Below, one piece after another: positions 1-8,996 of a stretch of 34,173 nucleotides of DNA. Source of the DNA: JALHUB01 sp050010555 (GTDB taxonomy: Bacteria; Chloroflexota; Dehalococcoidia; DSTF01; JALHUB01). Location of the stretch: NCBI GenBank assembly GCA_050010555.1, contig JBEKKV010000022.1, positions 1-34,173 on the forward strand. Reading direction: 5' to 3'. Below the pieces are notes generated by a model, which was not told where the DNA came from, ran no database searches, and was given only the letters and a program-made list of their open reading frames with translations. Both the position numbers and the translations under genes were made by a program. The stretch's first letter is position 1; each line of letters begins with the position of its first letter.

Positions 1-1
1 C

Positions 2-721
2 GGCCTCCGCGCCGACCCGGCATACGTCCGCGAGGCCTGCGAAGCTTCCCTGCGACGCCTCTCCACCGATCACATCGACCTGTACTACATGCATCGCGCC
101 GACCCCAAAGTCCCCATCGAGGACACGGTCGGCGCCATGGCGGAGCTGGTTGCGGAGGGCAAGGTGCGCTTCCTCGGCCTGTCCGAGGTTGCGCCCGAGA
201 CGCTGCGCCGCGCTCAGGCGATGGCTCCCATTAGCGCCCTCCAGAGCGAGTGGTCGCTATGGACCCGCGACATCGAGGACGCGGTGCTGCCGGCCGCGCG
301 CGAGCTAGGGATCGGCATCGTTCCCTACAGTCCGCTCGGCCGTGGCTTCTTCAGCGACCATTTCTCGCGCCCCGAAGACCTTCCCGGCGACTTTCGCCAC
401 GTGTTGCCGCGCTTCCAGGGTGAGAACTTCCGGCACAACGTGGAGATTCTCGAGCGATTGCGCGAGCTGGCGGCGGAGAGGGGCGTAACCGCGGCGCAAC
501 TTGCCCTCGCCTGGGTGCACTCGCGCGGCGAAGACGTGGTGCCGATTCCGGGCACGAAGAAGCGTCGCTATCTGGAGGAGAACGTCACGGCGCTTGACAT
601 AAAGCTGTCCGAATCGGACCTGCGACGCATCGAAGAAGTTGCGCCGAAGGGCGCTTTCGTCGGCGACCGCTATCCGAGCATGGCGTACCTTCGTGGCGTC
701 ACGCCGCCGAGGACGAGCTGA
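2..721 (+). CDS. Aldo/keto reductase, C-terminal part (5' end outside window)
   Basis: The reading frame is open from the window edge to a TGA at 719-721, giving 239 visible residues of an NADPH-dependent aldo/keto reductase of the YajO/YakC type (TIM barrel, cytoplasmic, reduces aldehydes or ketones). Seen in sequence: the catalytic-His strand 'DLYYMHRADP' (His at visible residue 31), the 'EGKVRFLGLSE' strand, 'VPYSPLGRGF' at the cofactor pocket, and the C-terminal 'PIPGTKKRRYLEENV' motif that binds the NADP phosphate in this family. The N-terminal catalytic Asp, Tyr and Lys lie before the window. A family member is about 325 residues, so roughly 85 are missing. The substrate cannot be told from sequence. 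Its end faces the end of the mannosidase gene on the other strand. Confidence 0.93.
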   Translation, partial: GLRADPAYVREACEASLRRLSTDHIDLYYMHRADPKVPIEDTVGAMAELVAEGKVRFLGLSEVAPETLRRAQAMAPISALQSEWSLWTRDIEDAVLPAARELGIGIVPYSPLGRGFFSDHFSRPEDLPGDFRHVLPRFQGENFRHNVEILERLRELAAERGVTAAQLALAWVHSRGEDVVPIPGTKKRRYLEENVTALDIKLSESDLRRIEEVAPKGAFVGDRYPSMAYLRGVTPPRTS

Positions 722-845
722 ACCGCTCCCGCGCTGGCCCGCCATCGACCCTTCGTGACGGCCGTGCCGCGTGCGCTGATCGCGCTCTTGTTGCGCTCGT
801 CGCTTTGCTCCTCGCGCCGTCGAGAAAGCCCCGCGACGCATCTGT
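722..845. other. Convergent intergenic region with repeat copy A
   Basis: These 124 bases separate the stop codons of two convergent genes. They contain copy A (770-819) of a 50-bp sequence that recurs at 30451-30500, again between convergent gene ends. No strong intrinsic terminator with a T-run is visible here. Confidence 0.6.
770..819 (+). repeat. Interspersed intergenic repeat, copy A
   Basis: This 50-base stretch matches 30451-30500 without gaps at 43 of 50 positions by direct comparison, and in the same orientation. It begins CGTGCGCTGATCGCG and ends TCGCGCCG. Both copies lie between the 3' ends of convergent genes. Function is unknown; a dispersed repeat of REP or terminator-associated type is one possibility. 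Confidence 0.7.
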
Positions 846-3518
846 TCACTCGCCGAGCGCCGCGTGAAACAGCAGGCTCGCGACCTCATTCCGGCGGAAT
901 CGCAGCCGCACCCAACCGTCCTCGACCGTCGCGTCGCTCATCGGCTCTTCATTCAGGTTCACCACGTCCACGCGACCGTGCGGTTCGACGAATCGCACCC
1001 TGCCGCGCACTGCCCTGTCCGTGGCGTTGTATACGCGGACAAGCATGCCGCTGCCGTCCTCCGCCGCCTTGATCGCCGAGACGACGAGTCCGACCGGCTT
1101 CACTTCGACAAGGCTTGCCGGCGCTGGCAGAACGCCTCGTCCCGACGAGACGGCAGCCTGGAGCGGCCGCGCGAAGCGGTGCGCCTCTGGCATCGCGCGC
1201 TCCCAGCCGCCCTCGTGCGGCACCACGGCGTACTCGAAGACGTGCCGACCCGGGCACTGGGCGTCCGGCGTTTCCATCGTCGGTCCGGCGGGCCCCGTCC
1301 GCGGCGACAGGTCGGGCCGCGACAACCAGCCGACGCAGCGCAGCAGAGTGAGAGCAAGCGTCACGCCGTCCGCGCTCGGCAACGCCTCGTACTCCGGCAG
1401 GCCGCGGTTCGCCAGCAGCAGGCCGCTCGCGCCGTCGTTCACGTCGACGAACGTCTTCTGAGGCTGCGTGCCCGCGGGCTGCTCCACCCAGCTCTCATCC
1501 GCTTCCGGCACGCCGATGGGCCGGCTGACGGCGCCGAAGTGCTGCTCGGCGTGGGAGACCGCGCTCCGCACGCCGGTCGGGAAGCGCACGCGCAGGCGGT
1601 GGTCACGCGCCTGGTTGTCGATCTGCGTCTCGAACTCAACACGCGCTACTCCCGGGTACAGCCGGACCAGGCTGCGAATGCGGCAGACCACGCTCCTCCG
1701 CGCTCTCGACTTCCTGTTCTTGGTCAGCCCGTCCGGCAGCCTGTACGCCATGTCGACGGCCAGCGTCCAGCGCGCAGGGCCCCTCTCGGCGACCGCGATT
1801 GCCGGCGGCGCGACAGGCCGGTCCATGATACTGTCCCGCTGTGGCGAGCAGTGATTGTACTCGTCGCCGCAGTCGCCGCCATCGACGAAGCGATTGAGCC
1901 CGCGATAGACTCGTCCGCTTCGCTTGTTCCGCAGCGTAATGCAGCCGTCGACCGCGTCCGCCGAAACGGCGAAGATCTCGTTTTCGATGGCATTTCCGCC
2001 CGCAACTGCCGCGGCACCGGATGCCGAACCTAACTCCAGCCGGAAACACCGGTAGCCGTAAGCCGGGATGTCCCTCGCCAGGAAGCCGACCTTCAGCGAC
2101 CGCGGCGGCGAAAAAGGTAGCGCCTCACCATCCGGCCCCGAGACGATCTGGCAGGCGTGCCGGCGCCCCTTCGCGTCCACGACGGTCTGTGGCACTTCCT
2201 CGCCGTCCTCCAGCCGCCAATCGAACGTGACGAAGTCGTTGCGCGGGCCGTTCAGCGGGTTGAAGACGACGACGCTCTGCCCCCCGCCCGCGTCCACCTG
2301 CGCCGCAAGGCACGTGAGCATCCGGCGCGCCAGGTCGCCCGCAATCTGCTCGCAGGCGTCGAAGCGATGCGCCACCTCGCCGTAGATCGAATCGGCACCG
2401 GCCCCGTACAAGGGGTCGTGCTGCTGGTTCATCAGCAACTGTCGCCACGCCTCCCGCAGAAGCCCGGCGACCGACGGCCAGGCGACGGGATAGCCGGTAA
2501 TCGGGCCCCACGGAAGCGACGGCTCGCGCCACTTGTCGACAAGCCTCGCCCGCAGCAGAGCGCACCAGGCGGAAAGCGGCTCCGCGGCCGCGATGAGCGT
2601 CTCCTCGCAGCGCTGGCTGCGCTGCTTCACCCACATTCGCGCCGAAATCGAGCCTGGCAGAAGCGGCGAGCGCTGGCTGCTCCGCATCTCGCCGTCGTAG
2701 ACCGGAAGCCGCAGCCGCTTCTCCTCTACCTCGGCCGCGATCTCCGCCAGCAATTGCGGCAGACTGCTCTGGACAATCCGGCCACCCCGCAGGTCCGCGT
2801 TCGCCCCGTCGAGGAGCGCCGGCAGGTCCGGCTGCGGCGGCGCGTGGTCGTTGCCGTTCATGATGGCGAGGTAGCGCGTTGCGGCCGGTGGCGCCAGCGA
2901 CCGTCGAAAGAAATCGAGTCGCTCCGCAACCTGCTGCGGTTCCGGCGGCAGCGGCCAGGCGAACCCGTAGCCGAGCGGGAGGTAGAGCGCGAGGACGCTG
3001 CTCCCGTCCGGCGAGCGCCACCGAAACTCCGTCTTGCGCGCCCGCTCGTCGACGCCGCGCCAGACAACCGCCGACTCGAAGCCGAAGCCGCGCAGGATCG
3101 CTGGCAGATGTGCGCTGTGCCCGAAGGCGTCGGGCTGGTAGCCGACGCGCATGACCCCGCCGAGGTCCCGCGCGACGCGAATGCCGCGCTGCAGATTGCG
3201 GATCAGCGATTCAGCATGCGGGAGGAACTCGTCCGGCGCGACGTACCACGGCCCGATAAGCAGGCGCCCCTCGCGGACCAATCGCTCGACAAGCTTTCGC
3301 CGGTCGGGCCGGATCGCCAGGTAGTCCTCCACCGGCGCCGTCTGCCCGTCGGTCATGAAGTGCTTGTAGTCGGGATTCGCGGTCAGGATCTCAAGGACGG
3401 CGTCCATCAACCGCGCGAGGCGGATGCGGTACGACTGGAACGGCACGTACCACTCGCGGTCCCAGTGGCTGTGCGAGATAACGACGTACTCCCAGCCGGA
3501 GTCGCCTCGGTCGGCCAT
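846..3518 (-). CDS. Alpha-mannosidase, glycoside hydrolase family 38
   Basis: Retaining alpha-mannosidase of family GH38, 890 residues, which removes alpha-linked mannose from glycans. Seen: the N-terminal zinc motif 'HSHWDREW' (His18 and Asp20 are the expected Zn ligands), 'GYQPDAFGHS' with the likely nucleophile Asp130, a middle three-helix region (about 280-380), and a long beta-rich C-terminal half typical of the family. The start at 3518 (ATG) is preferred to an upstream in-frame codon at 3572 because GGGAGG (3525-3530) sits 6 bases before it and the zinc motif then begins at residue 16, as usual. No signal peptide is visible, so it probably acts in the cytoplasm. It lies on the same strand as, and about 85 bases downstream of, the acyl-CoA dehydrogenase; no functional link is evident. 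Confidence 0.95.
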   Translation of the reverse strand: MADRGDSGWEYVVISHSHWDREWYVPFQSYRIRLARLMDAVLEILTANPDYKHFMTDGQTAPVEDYLAIRPDRRKLVERLVREGRLLIGPWYVAPDEFLPHAESLIRNLQRGIRVARDLGGVMRVGYQPDAFGHSAHLPAILRGFGFESAVVWRGVDERARKTEFRWRSPDGSSVLALYLPLGYGFAWPLPPEPQQVAERLDFFRRSLAPPAATRYLAIMNGNDHAPPQPDLPALLDGANADLRGGRIVQSSLPQLLAEIAAEVEEKRLRLPVYDGEMRSSQRSPLLPGSISARMWVKQRSQRCEETLIAAAEPLSAWCALLRARLVDKWREPSLPWGPITGYPVAWPSVAGLLREAWRQLLMNQQHDPLYGAGADSIYGEVAHRFDACEQIAGDLARRMLTCLAAQVDAGGGQSVVVFNPLNGPRNDFVTFDWRLEDGEEVPQTVVDAKGRRHACQIVSGPDGEALPFSPPRSLKVGFLARDIPAYGYRCFRLELGSASGAAAVAGGNAIENEIFAVSADAVDGCITLRNKRSGRVYRGLNRFVDGGDCGDEYNHCSPQRDSIMDRPVAPPAIAVAERGPARWTLAVDMAYRLPDGLTKNRKSRARRSVVCRIRSLVRLYPGVARVEFETQIDNQARDHRLRVRFPTGVRSAVSHAEQHFGAVSRPIGVPEADESWVEQPAGTQPQKTFVDVNDGASGLLLANRGLPEYEALPSADGVTLALTLLRCVGWLSRPDLSPRTGPAGPTMETPDAQCPGRHVFEYAVVPHEGGWERAMPEAHRFARPLQAAVSSGRGVLPAPASLVEVKPVGLVVSAIKAAEDGSGMLVRVYNATDRAVRGRVRFVEPHGRVDVVNLNEEPMSDATVEDGWVRLRFRRNEVASLLFHAALGE

Positions 3519-3602
3519 CTGCCGCCTCCCTGCGGTTCGCTGAAAGACGTAGCCGGCGACAGGAACTGCCACCGGCTACATGATAACTGCTTTTGCCGCA
3601 GT

Positions 3603-4868
3603 CTAGAAATTTGTGTCGCCGCGGGCGAGCTGACGGAAGATGGTGCGTCGCTGAATCTCCGACGTCCCGTCCGGTATGCGCGCCTCGCGAGCGATGCGGA
3701 ATCCTTCCTCGAGCGCCAACTCGCTGGAGAGGCCCATCCCACCGTGGATCTGGATCGCCTTGTCGAAGGCGCGCTGGCACATCTCGATTGCAAGCGCCTT
3801 CGTTATGCACACTTCCTTGACCGGAAGCTCGTTCGCGTCAAGCATCCTCGCTGTCTGGATCATGGCGTACTTGGTGGCGAAGATTTCAATCGCCATGTCG
3901 GCCATCATGAACTGGAGCGCCTCGTGCTCCGCCAGCGGCACGCCGAACGTCTTGCGCTCCTTCGAGTACGAAAGCGCCTGGTCCAGCGCCCACTCGGCCA
4001 GACCCAGGCAGACGCCCGCCATGCCCATGCGGCCCTCGGAGATGCCGAACATCGCTATCTGGAAAGCGCCGTTCTCGTTGCCGATCATGAAGTCACTTCG
4101 AACGCGGACATCCTCCATCGTGAAGCCGCCGCAGTCGCTGGAGAGGTGGCCCATGATGCGCTCCGGCCGGTCCTTCGTGAACCCCGGGCCCTTGGCGTCG
4201 AGCATGAAGGCCGTGAGACCACCCTTGTGCGCCGCGAACGCCGCTTCGTCCGTGATAGCGAAGACAGCCGCGTAGTCGCAGTAAGGAGCGTTCGTTATCC
4301 ACGCCTTACTGCCGTTGACAACCCATTCGTCGCCGTCCCGGCGCGCCTTCGTCCTTAGCCCCCACAGGTCGGAGCCGGCGCCCGGCTCGGTGGCGCCGAA
4401 GCAGACCGTCTTCTCGCCGGCCAGGACCGCCGGCAGCACCTCGGAACGAATCGCCGGGCCCGCCTGCAAGAACAGGTGCGAAGGACCATCGACGAAGCTG
4501 GCCATTACCGGCGTGCTCAGGAAACCGTTCGCCCAACTGATGAAGATGCGCCCCGGCCCGTACTTGCGGTTAATGGCCTCCAGCAGGAACGGTCCGACCG
4601 ACCAGGGCAGGCCGCCGCCGCCGACGCTCTCCGGCGCCATCATGCTGTAGAATCCGGCCTTCGCTGACTTGCGACGGATCTCGTCACGCGCCTCGCGTAC
4701 CGGCGGGGCTAGCAGCCCGTCCTCGCCGAAAAGCTTTCGCTCGTCGTGCAAGTACTCCTTAAGCTGTTCTTCCAGTGGCAGGACATCACTCTCGATGAAG
4801 CCGATGACCCCTCCGACAGCTCCCTTGATGATGTCCTTGTATTCCTCAGGAATCCCTACGTCTGTCAT
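3603..4868 (-). CDS. Acyl-CoA dehydrogenase family protein
   Basis: FAD-dependent acyl-CoA dehydrogenase, 421 residues, expected to oxidise an acyl-CoA thioester to the 2-enoyl-CoA and pass electrons to ETF. Seen: the FAD/substrate signature 'CFGATEPGAGSD', the central beta domain 'WVVNGSKAWITNA', the C-terminal helix 'YSKERKTFGVPL', 'IQIHGGMGLS', and the final 'RIPDGTSEIQRR'. In most relatives the last motif reads EGT and its Glu is the catalytic base; here it is Asp400. The residue before the helix-G Arg, used as base in isovaleryl-CoA dehydrogenase, is Gly here. The ATG start at 4868 has AAGGGGG just upstream. The true substrate is unknown. Confidence 0.93.
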   Translation of the reverse strand: MTDVGIPEEYKDIIKGAVGGVIGFIESDVLPLEEQLKEYLHDERKLFGEDGLLAPPVREARDEIRRKSAKAGFYSMMAPESVGGGGLPWSVGPFLLEAINRKYGPGRIFISWANGFLSTPVMASFVDGPSHLFLQAGPAIRSEVLPAVLAGEKTVCFGATEPGAGSDLWGLRTKARRDGDEWVVNGSKAWITNAPYCDYAAVFAITDEAAFAAHKGGLTAFMLDAKGPGFTKDRPERIMGHLSSDCGGFTMEDVRVRSDFMIGNENGAFQIAMFGISEGRMGMAGVCLGLAEWALDQALSYSKERKTFGVPLAEHEALQFMMADMAIEIFATKYAMIQTARMLDANELPVKEVCITKALAIEMCQRAFDKAIQIHGGMGLSSELALEEGFRIAREARIPDGTSEIQRRTIFRQLARGDTNF

Positions 4869-4929
4869 AGACCAGCCCCCTTCTTGATTATTGTGAGCGT
4901 TGTCACGCAGTCCTTTACGGAGTTCCCCT

Positions 4930-4959
4930 AGTTTAGCTATCTCTGCCCGAAGAACGCAA
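4930..4959 (-). promoter_or_regulatory. Candidate promoter of the acyl-CoA dehydrogenase gene
   Basis: On the minus strand TTGCGT (4954-4959) and TAAACT (4930-4935) are 18 bases apart, about 60 bases before the ATG. The same type of boxes precedes tRNA-Ala in this window (TTGCGA-17-TAAACT). Confidence 0.45.
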
Positions 4960-5069
4960 CTTCCTGTCCTGTGGAATGTGCCGCACTTGACAGGTTAGCG
5001 TCGCTGGCCCAACATTGCCGGAGAGGCGCGCGTTCATTTCGCCCGCGTGGCGACTGGTCAGGAGACCCC

Positions 5070-5609
5070 ATGCACTGCCCCCAATGCCATCACGAACTCG
5101 AAGCCGTCGACGTCGGCGGCATCCGCATCGACCGCTGCCCTAACTGCGAGGGCATGTGGTTTGATAAGGGCGAGCTGCGCGTGCTCAAAGACCGGCAGGC
5201 CGGCCGCGACTACGAATGGATTCACCTCGACCTCTGGCGAGACATGGAGAAGTTCCGCGCCGCGCAACAGGACCGCTACTCCTGCCCCCGAGACGGCGCT
5301 TCCATGACTACCGTACACTACGACAAATCGAACGTCGCCATCGACGTCTGCCCCTCCTGCGACGGCATCTGGCTCGACAAAGAGGGGTATCAGGAACTCC
5401 TCAGCCTTCTCGAAGAGACGGTCAACGCCAGCTCGGAGGAAGACTACCTGAAGGATGTGCGGGAAGAGCTTGCGCGGACGTTCGAAGGGCGCGAGAATCC
5501 GATAGAGGCGCTCCGCGATATCGGCAAGATCCTCTACCTCCTGGAGCTGCGCTTCACGGTGGACCATCCGACGCTGGCGAAGCTCTCCGTTGCCTTCCCG
5601 CGCTTCTGA
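5070..5609 (+). CDS. Double zinc-ribbon (zf-TFIIB type) protein
   Basis: Small cytoplasmic protein of 179 residues with two TFIIB-type zinc ribbons. The first has Cys3-X2-Cys6 and Cys23-X2-Cys26 followed by 'EGMWFDKGEL'. The second has 'CPRDG' and 'CPSCDGIWLDKEG', so its first knuckle keeps only one of the usual two Cys. The rest is an acidic helical tail. Proteins of this family are widespread and mostly uncharacterised; a nucleic-acid or protein-binding role is assumed from the fold. The start is set at the ATG at 5070 because AGGAG (5060-5064) lies 5 bases upstream and the first CPXC motif follows at once. A TTGACA box at 4987-4992 may belong to its promoter, with a weak -10 (AACATT, 5011-5016). 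Confidence 0.88.
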   Translation: MHCPQCHHELEAVDVGGIRIDRCPNCEGMWFDKGELRVLKDRQAGRDYEWIHLDLWRDMEKFRAAQQDRYSCPRDGASMTTVHYDKSNVAIDVCPSCDGIWLDKEGYQELLSLLEETVNASSEEDYLKDVREELARTFEGRENPIEALRDIGKILYLLELRFTVDHPTLAKLSVAFPRF

Positions 5610-5640
5610 CCGCCGGCCTTCTCCAGGATGCGAGCTCGGC

Positions 5641-5670
5641 TTGGCGTCCTTCGTCCGACGCTGCTAGAAT
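5641..5670 (+). promoter_or_regulatory. Promoter of the two-component operon
   Basis: TTGGCG (5641-5646), an 18-base spacer and TAGAAT (5665-5670) precede the response regulator ATG at 5708. GGAGG follows at 5694-5698, so the predicted leader is about 30 bases. Confidence 0.6.
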
Positions 5671-5707
5671 CGATGAAAGCGGGCGCTTCAAGCGGAGGCG
5701 GACAGCG

Positions 5708-6415
5708 ATGGCGACAGGAAAGTCCCGCGAAGCCGACGACCAGCCTGTAGTGCTCCTCGTCGACGACGACGAGAGGCTGCTGGGCGCTCTGCGCCGCGGC
5801 TTGGCCCTGCGCTCCTTCCAGGTCGAAGCCGCCTCGAATGCCGACGAAGCTCTCTCCCGGCTCCAGTCGCGCCGCCCGGACGTCATCGTCCTCGATATCG
5901 TCATGCCTGGAATGGATGGCCTCAGCCTCTGCCGCCTCGTCCGCGACCGCTACACCTGCCCGATCCTCATGCTGACCGCCCGTGACGCCGTCCCCGACCG
6001 CGTCGCCGGCCTCGACGCGGGCGCCGACGACTACCTCGTGAAGCCGTTCGATCTCCAGGAGCTCGTGGCCCGTCTGCGCGCCCTGCTGCGGCGGACGACC
6101 CCCGAAAGCGAGCCGCAACACATCGTCTTCGGCGATCTAGTGCTCGAGCCCCGGCGCTGGTTGGCTCAGCGCGCCGGCGACCCCCTGCCTCTCACCGCTA
6201 CCGAGTTCCGTCTGCTGGAGCTCTTCATGCGCTCTCCCGGCCACGTCCTGACGCGCGAGGACATCCTCGCCAGCCTCCGCGGCGAAGAATGGCTGGGCGC
6301 CGAGTCCAACATCGTCGACGTGCACGTCGGTAACCTGCGCGAGAAGCTGGAGGCCGGTGGGCGTCCGCGCATCATCAAGACAATCCGCGGCGTGGGCTAC
6401 GCGCTTGGAGATTAG
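5708..6415 (+). CDS. OmpR-family response regulator
   Basis: DNA-binding response regulator of 235 residues. The receiver domain (about 14-125) has the acidic triad Asp19-Asp20-Asp21, the phosphoacceptor Asp63 in 'VIVLDIVMPGMDG', the switch Thr in 'MLTARD' and Lys in 'YLVKPFD'. The C-terminal winged helix (about 140-235) shows 'LTATEFRLLELFMRSPGHVLTREDIL' and ends 'TIRGVGYALGD', typical of Trans_reg_C. The ATG at 5708 is supported by GGAGG at 5694-5698. Its TAG stop is directly followed by the ATG of the histidine kinase, so the pair is surely co-translated. The signal is unknown. The downstream sugar operon on the same strand is a plausible but unproven target. Confidence 0.96.
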   Translation: MATGKSREADDQPVVLLVDDDERLLGALRRGLALRSFQVEAASNADEALSRLQSRRPDVIVLDIVMPGMDGLSLCRLVRDRYTCPILMLTARDAVPDRVAGLDAGADDYLVKPFDLQELVARLRALLRRTTPESEPQHIVFGDLVLEPRRWLAQRAGDPLPLTATEFRLLELFMRSPGHVLTREDILASLRGEEWLGAESNIVDVHVGNLREKLEAGGRPRIIKTIRGVGYALGD

Positions 6416-7780
6416 ATGTCCCTTCGCCTGCGTCTGACCCTGGCATACGGCTTCCTGCTCGTCTTGGCGCTGGCAGCCTTCGGCTTCACTGCCTATCTGA
6501 TATCCGCCCGCCGCATCTACGACGGCGTCGACGACACGCTTACCGCCCAGGCCGCGCTCGTCACGCCCAACCTGCAGTCGCTCTCCGCTCCCCTGACCGC
6601 TCAGGACGTCGACGCGAATCGGACGCAACTGGCCGAAGCCGCCTCACTCGATGCAGTCGTGCAACTGCGACAGCCGGATGGCAACATTCTCTATAACTCC
6701 GAAAGCGCCGGCACGACCTTGCCGCCGGCCCGTCGCCTCTCGACGAGCCCGCGCTACGTGTCGCGCCGCGCCCAGAATCAGCGGATGCGCATCCTCTATC
6801 AGCCGCTCTACAATAACGGCCAGTTCCTGGGCACCGTCGAGATCGGCCAGTCGCTGAAAGAGGTTGACGGCGCCCTCGACGAGATCCGCAACGTCTCCAT
6901 CTTCGGCGGCCTGGCCGTCTCGCTCGGCGGCATCGTTCTCGTCTATTTTCTATCCGGTCGCTCCCTGCTTGGCGTGCGGCGCGTTTCGCAGCTCGCGCGC
7001 GACATCGAGCGAACAGCCGATTTCAGCCGTCGTCTTCCCGAAAAAGGCGCCAGCGAGATAAAGGAGCTGACCTCCACCTTTAACGCCATGATCACGCGCG
7101 TCGAACGAACGCTCGAAGGTCAACTGGCCTTTCTCGCCGACTCCTCTCACGAGCTGCGTCGCCCCCTGACTGTTCTGCGCACCAACCTCGACGTCCTCAA
7201 CGAGCCCGCCCTTTCCGACGAGGACCGCGCCGCCTGCCTGGCCGAGATGCACGCCGAGGCGGAGTCCATGAGCGGCCTAATCGCCGACCTGCTACTGCTC
7301 TCCCGCGACAAGAAACAGGCCATGACCGTCGCCCCGGTCGATCTCTCCACCCTTTGCGAAGACGCGGCGACGCGACTCCGCGCAACCGACGCCGGCGTCC
7401 ATCAGCTATCGATCGACGTGGCGGCGGGCGTGCAGGTCAGCGGCGACCGCGAGCGGCTGGCGCAGATGCTCTGGAACCTCCTTGAGAATGCCTCCGACTA
7501 CACCCCCGCCGGCGGCGAGATCGACCTGCGGCTGGAGCAGTGCGAAAAGCGGGCGCGGCTGACGATCAAGGACAGCGGCATCGGCGTCAGCGAAGCCGAC
7601 CTGCCGAACGTCTTCGAGCGCTTCTACCGCGGCGAATCAGCGCGCTCCGTCCGCTCCGAAGGCTCCGGCCTCGGCCTGGCAATCGCCCGCTACGTGGCGG
7701 AGGCGCACGGCGGCGAGGTCACGCTCTCCAGCCGCCCCGGCGAGGGCACCACCGTCGTCGCGGAGCTTCCGACAGTCTAG
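6416..7780 (+). CDS. Sensor histidine kinase
   Basis: Membrane-bound histidine kinase of 454 residues, partner of the preceding regulator. It has an N-terminal membrane helix (about 9-28), an extracytoplasmic loop of about 125 residues that is likely the sensor, a second membrane helix (about 158-180), a HAMP linker, the HisKA box 'DSSHELRRPL' with the phosphorylated His245, the N box 'LWNLLENASDYTPAGGE', the G1 box 'DSGIGVSEADLPNVFERFY' and the G2 box 'GSGLGLAIARYV'. All ATP-binding motifs look intact. The start ATG touches the stop codon of the regulator. The architecture matches MprB/CusS-like kinases; the ligand cannot be deduced. Confidence 0.96.
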   Translation: MSLRLRLTLAYGFLLVLALAAFGFTAYLISARRIYDGVDDTLTAQAALVTPNLQSLSAPLTAQDVDANRTQLAEAASLDAVVQLRQPDGNILYNSESAGTTLPPARRLSTSPRYVSRRAQNQRMRILYQPLYNNGQFLGTVEIGQSLKEVDGALDEIRNVSIFGGLAVSLGGIVLVYFLSGRSLLGVRRVSQLARDIERTADFSRRLPEKGASEIKELTSTFNAMITRVERTLEGQLAFLADSSHELRRPLTVLRTNLDVLNEPALSDEDRAACLAEMHAEAESMSGLIADLLLLSRDKKQAMTVAPVDLSTLCEDAATRLRATDAGVHQLSIDVAAGVQVSGDRERLAQMLWNLLENASDYTPAGGEIDLRLEQCEKRARLTIKDSGIGVSEADLPNVFERFYRGESARSVRSEGSGLGLAIARYVAEAHGGEVTLSSRPGEGTTVVAELPTV

Positions 7781-7852
7781 CCCGGCACATCGCTCCGATT
7801 TCTTCATCTTCCCTTCATGAAACGGCCGTGGTTGGCGGCTATTCTCGTCCTG

Positions 7853-8995
7853 ATGGAACTGAAAGTCCCACCCGCGTCGGTCTATGTCCCGCCTGAAGAC
7901 CGCGAGTGGATCCTGGCGCGGATAGACGAGTGCCTCGCGAGCGGTCGCCTCACCCTAGGCCCCCACGGCGCCGAGCTTGAGAAGCAGTTCGCCGAGCGCT
8001 GCGGTGTCCGATACGCCGTCGCCGTCAACAGTGGCACCAGCGCCCTTGAGATCATCCTCCGCGCCATCGGCGTCGAAGGGCGCGAAGTCATCATTCCCAC
8101 CAACACCTTCTATGCCACCGCCGGCGCTGCGCTGCATGCCGGGGCCCGCATCCGCTTCGCCGACTGCGAGCCCGAATCGTTCGCCCTCGACGTCGACGAC
8201 TTGCGGAAGCTGATCGGCCCGCAGACCGTCGCCGTCGTCGTTGTGCATATCGGCGGTGTCATAACGCCGAAGATCGACGAGATCGCTCGTGTCTGCCAGC
8301 AGGCCGGCGTTCCTTTGGTCGAAGACGCCGCGCACGCGCACGGCTGCAAGCTCAACGGCAGGCCCGCCGGCTCCTTCGGCCGCGCCGCCGCCTTCTCCTT
8401 CTATCCGACGAAGGTCATGACCAGCGGCGAAGGCGGCATTCTCGTCACGGACGACGAGGCGATTCAGCGCGAAGCGCTCATCTACCGCGACCAGGGCAAG
8501 GAAGGCTTCACTACCAACTTCCACGTCCGCCTCGGCTACAACTGGCGTATGAGCGAGCCCCATGCCGTCATCGGCCTGGCGCAGCTCCGTCGCCTCGACG
8601 AGTTCATCCAGCGTCGCAACGCCGTCGCAGCAATCTACGACGAAGGGCTGAAAGCGCTGGCGCCGGTCGTGACTCCGGTGCGACCGCCCGACGGCGCTCT
8701 CTGCAACTACTACAAGCACCTCGCCCTCCTCGACGGCGTCGACCGTACGGAGTTGAAGAAGCTGATGCGCGGGGAGTACGGCGTCGGCCTCAGCGGCGAG
8801 GTCTACGACACACCCTGCCATAAGCAGCCCGTCTTCGCCGCCTTTGCCGACCGGCCGCTGTCGAAGGCGGAAGACCTCTGCGCCCGCCACATCTGTCTGC
8901 CTGTCTCCGCGAAGATGACCGACGACGACGCTCGCTACGTCCTCCAATCGCTTGAGGCTGCTGTCTCGCGCCTGGCGACGGAGAAGGTGGTCTAA
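7853..8995 (+). CDS. DegT/DnrJ/EryC1-type sugar aminotransferase
   Basis: PLP-dependent aminotransferase of 380 residues that would convert a keto-sugar nucleotide to an amino sugar. Seen: 'SGRLTLGPHGAELEKQFA', 'AVNSGTSALEIILRA', 'EVIIPTNTFYATA', 'LVEDAAHAHG' (Asp contacting the PLP ring), and the Schiff-base Lys in 'FSFYPTKVMTSGEGG'. The start is uncertain: ATG 7853 gives the usual short N-terminus, whereas ATG 7817 would add 12 hydrophobic residues. Neither has a Shine-Dalgarno. TATTCT at 7840-7845, about 7 bases before ATG 7853, would fit a leaderless mRNA, but no good -35 is present. It heads the sugar operon; the next gene starts one base after its stop. Confidence 0.93.
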   Translation: MELKVPPASVYVPPEDREWILARIDECLASGRLTLGPHGAELEKQFAERCGVRYAVAVNSGTSALEIILRAIGVEGREVIIPTNTFYATAGAALHAGARIRFADCEPESFALDVDDLRKLIGPQTVAVVVVHIGGVITPKIDEIARVCQQAGVPLVEDAAHAHGCKLNGRPAGSFGRAAAFSFYPTKVMTSGEGGILVTDDEAIQREALIYRDQGKEGFTTNFHVRLGYNWRMSEPHAVIGLAQLRRLDEFIQRRNAVAAIYDEGLKALAPVVTPVRPPDGALCNYYKHLALLDGVDRTELKKLMRGEYGVGLSGEVYDTPCHKQPVFAAFADRPLSKAEDLCARHICLPVSAKMTDDDARYVLQSLEAAVSRLATEKVV

Positions 8996-8996
8996 C

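Noticed and set aside
2157..4358. Long plus-strand open frame opposite the mannosidase and acyl-CoA dehydrogenase genes
   Set aside because: It is Arg/Ala/Pro-rich, has no domain pattern, and lies antisense to two clear enzyme genes; GC-rich codon use creates such shadow frames.
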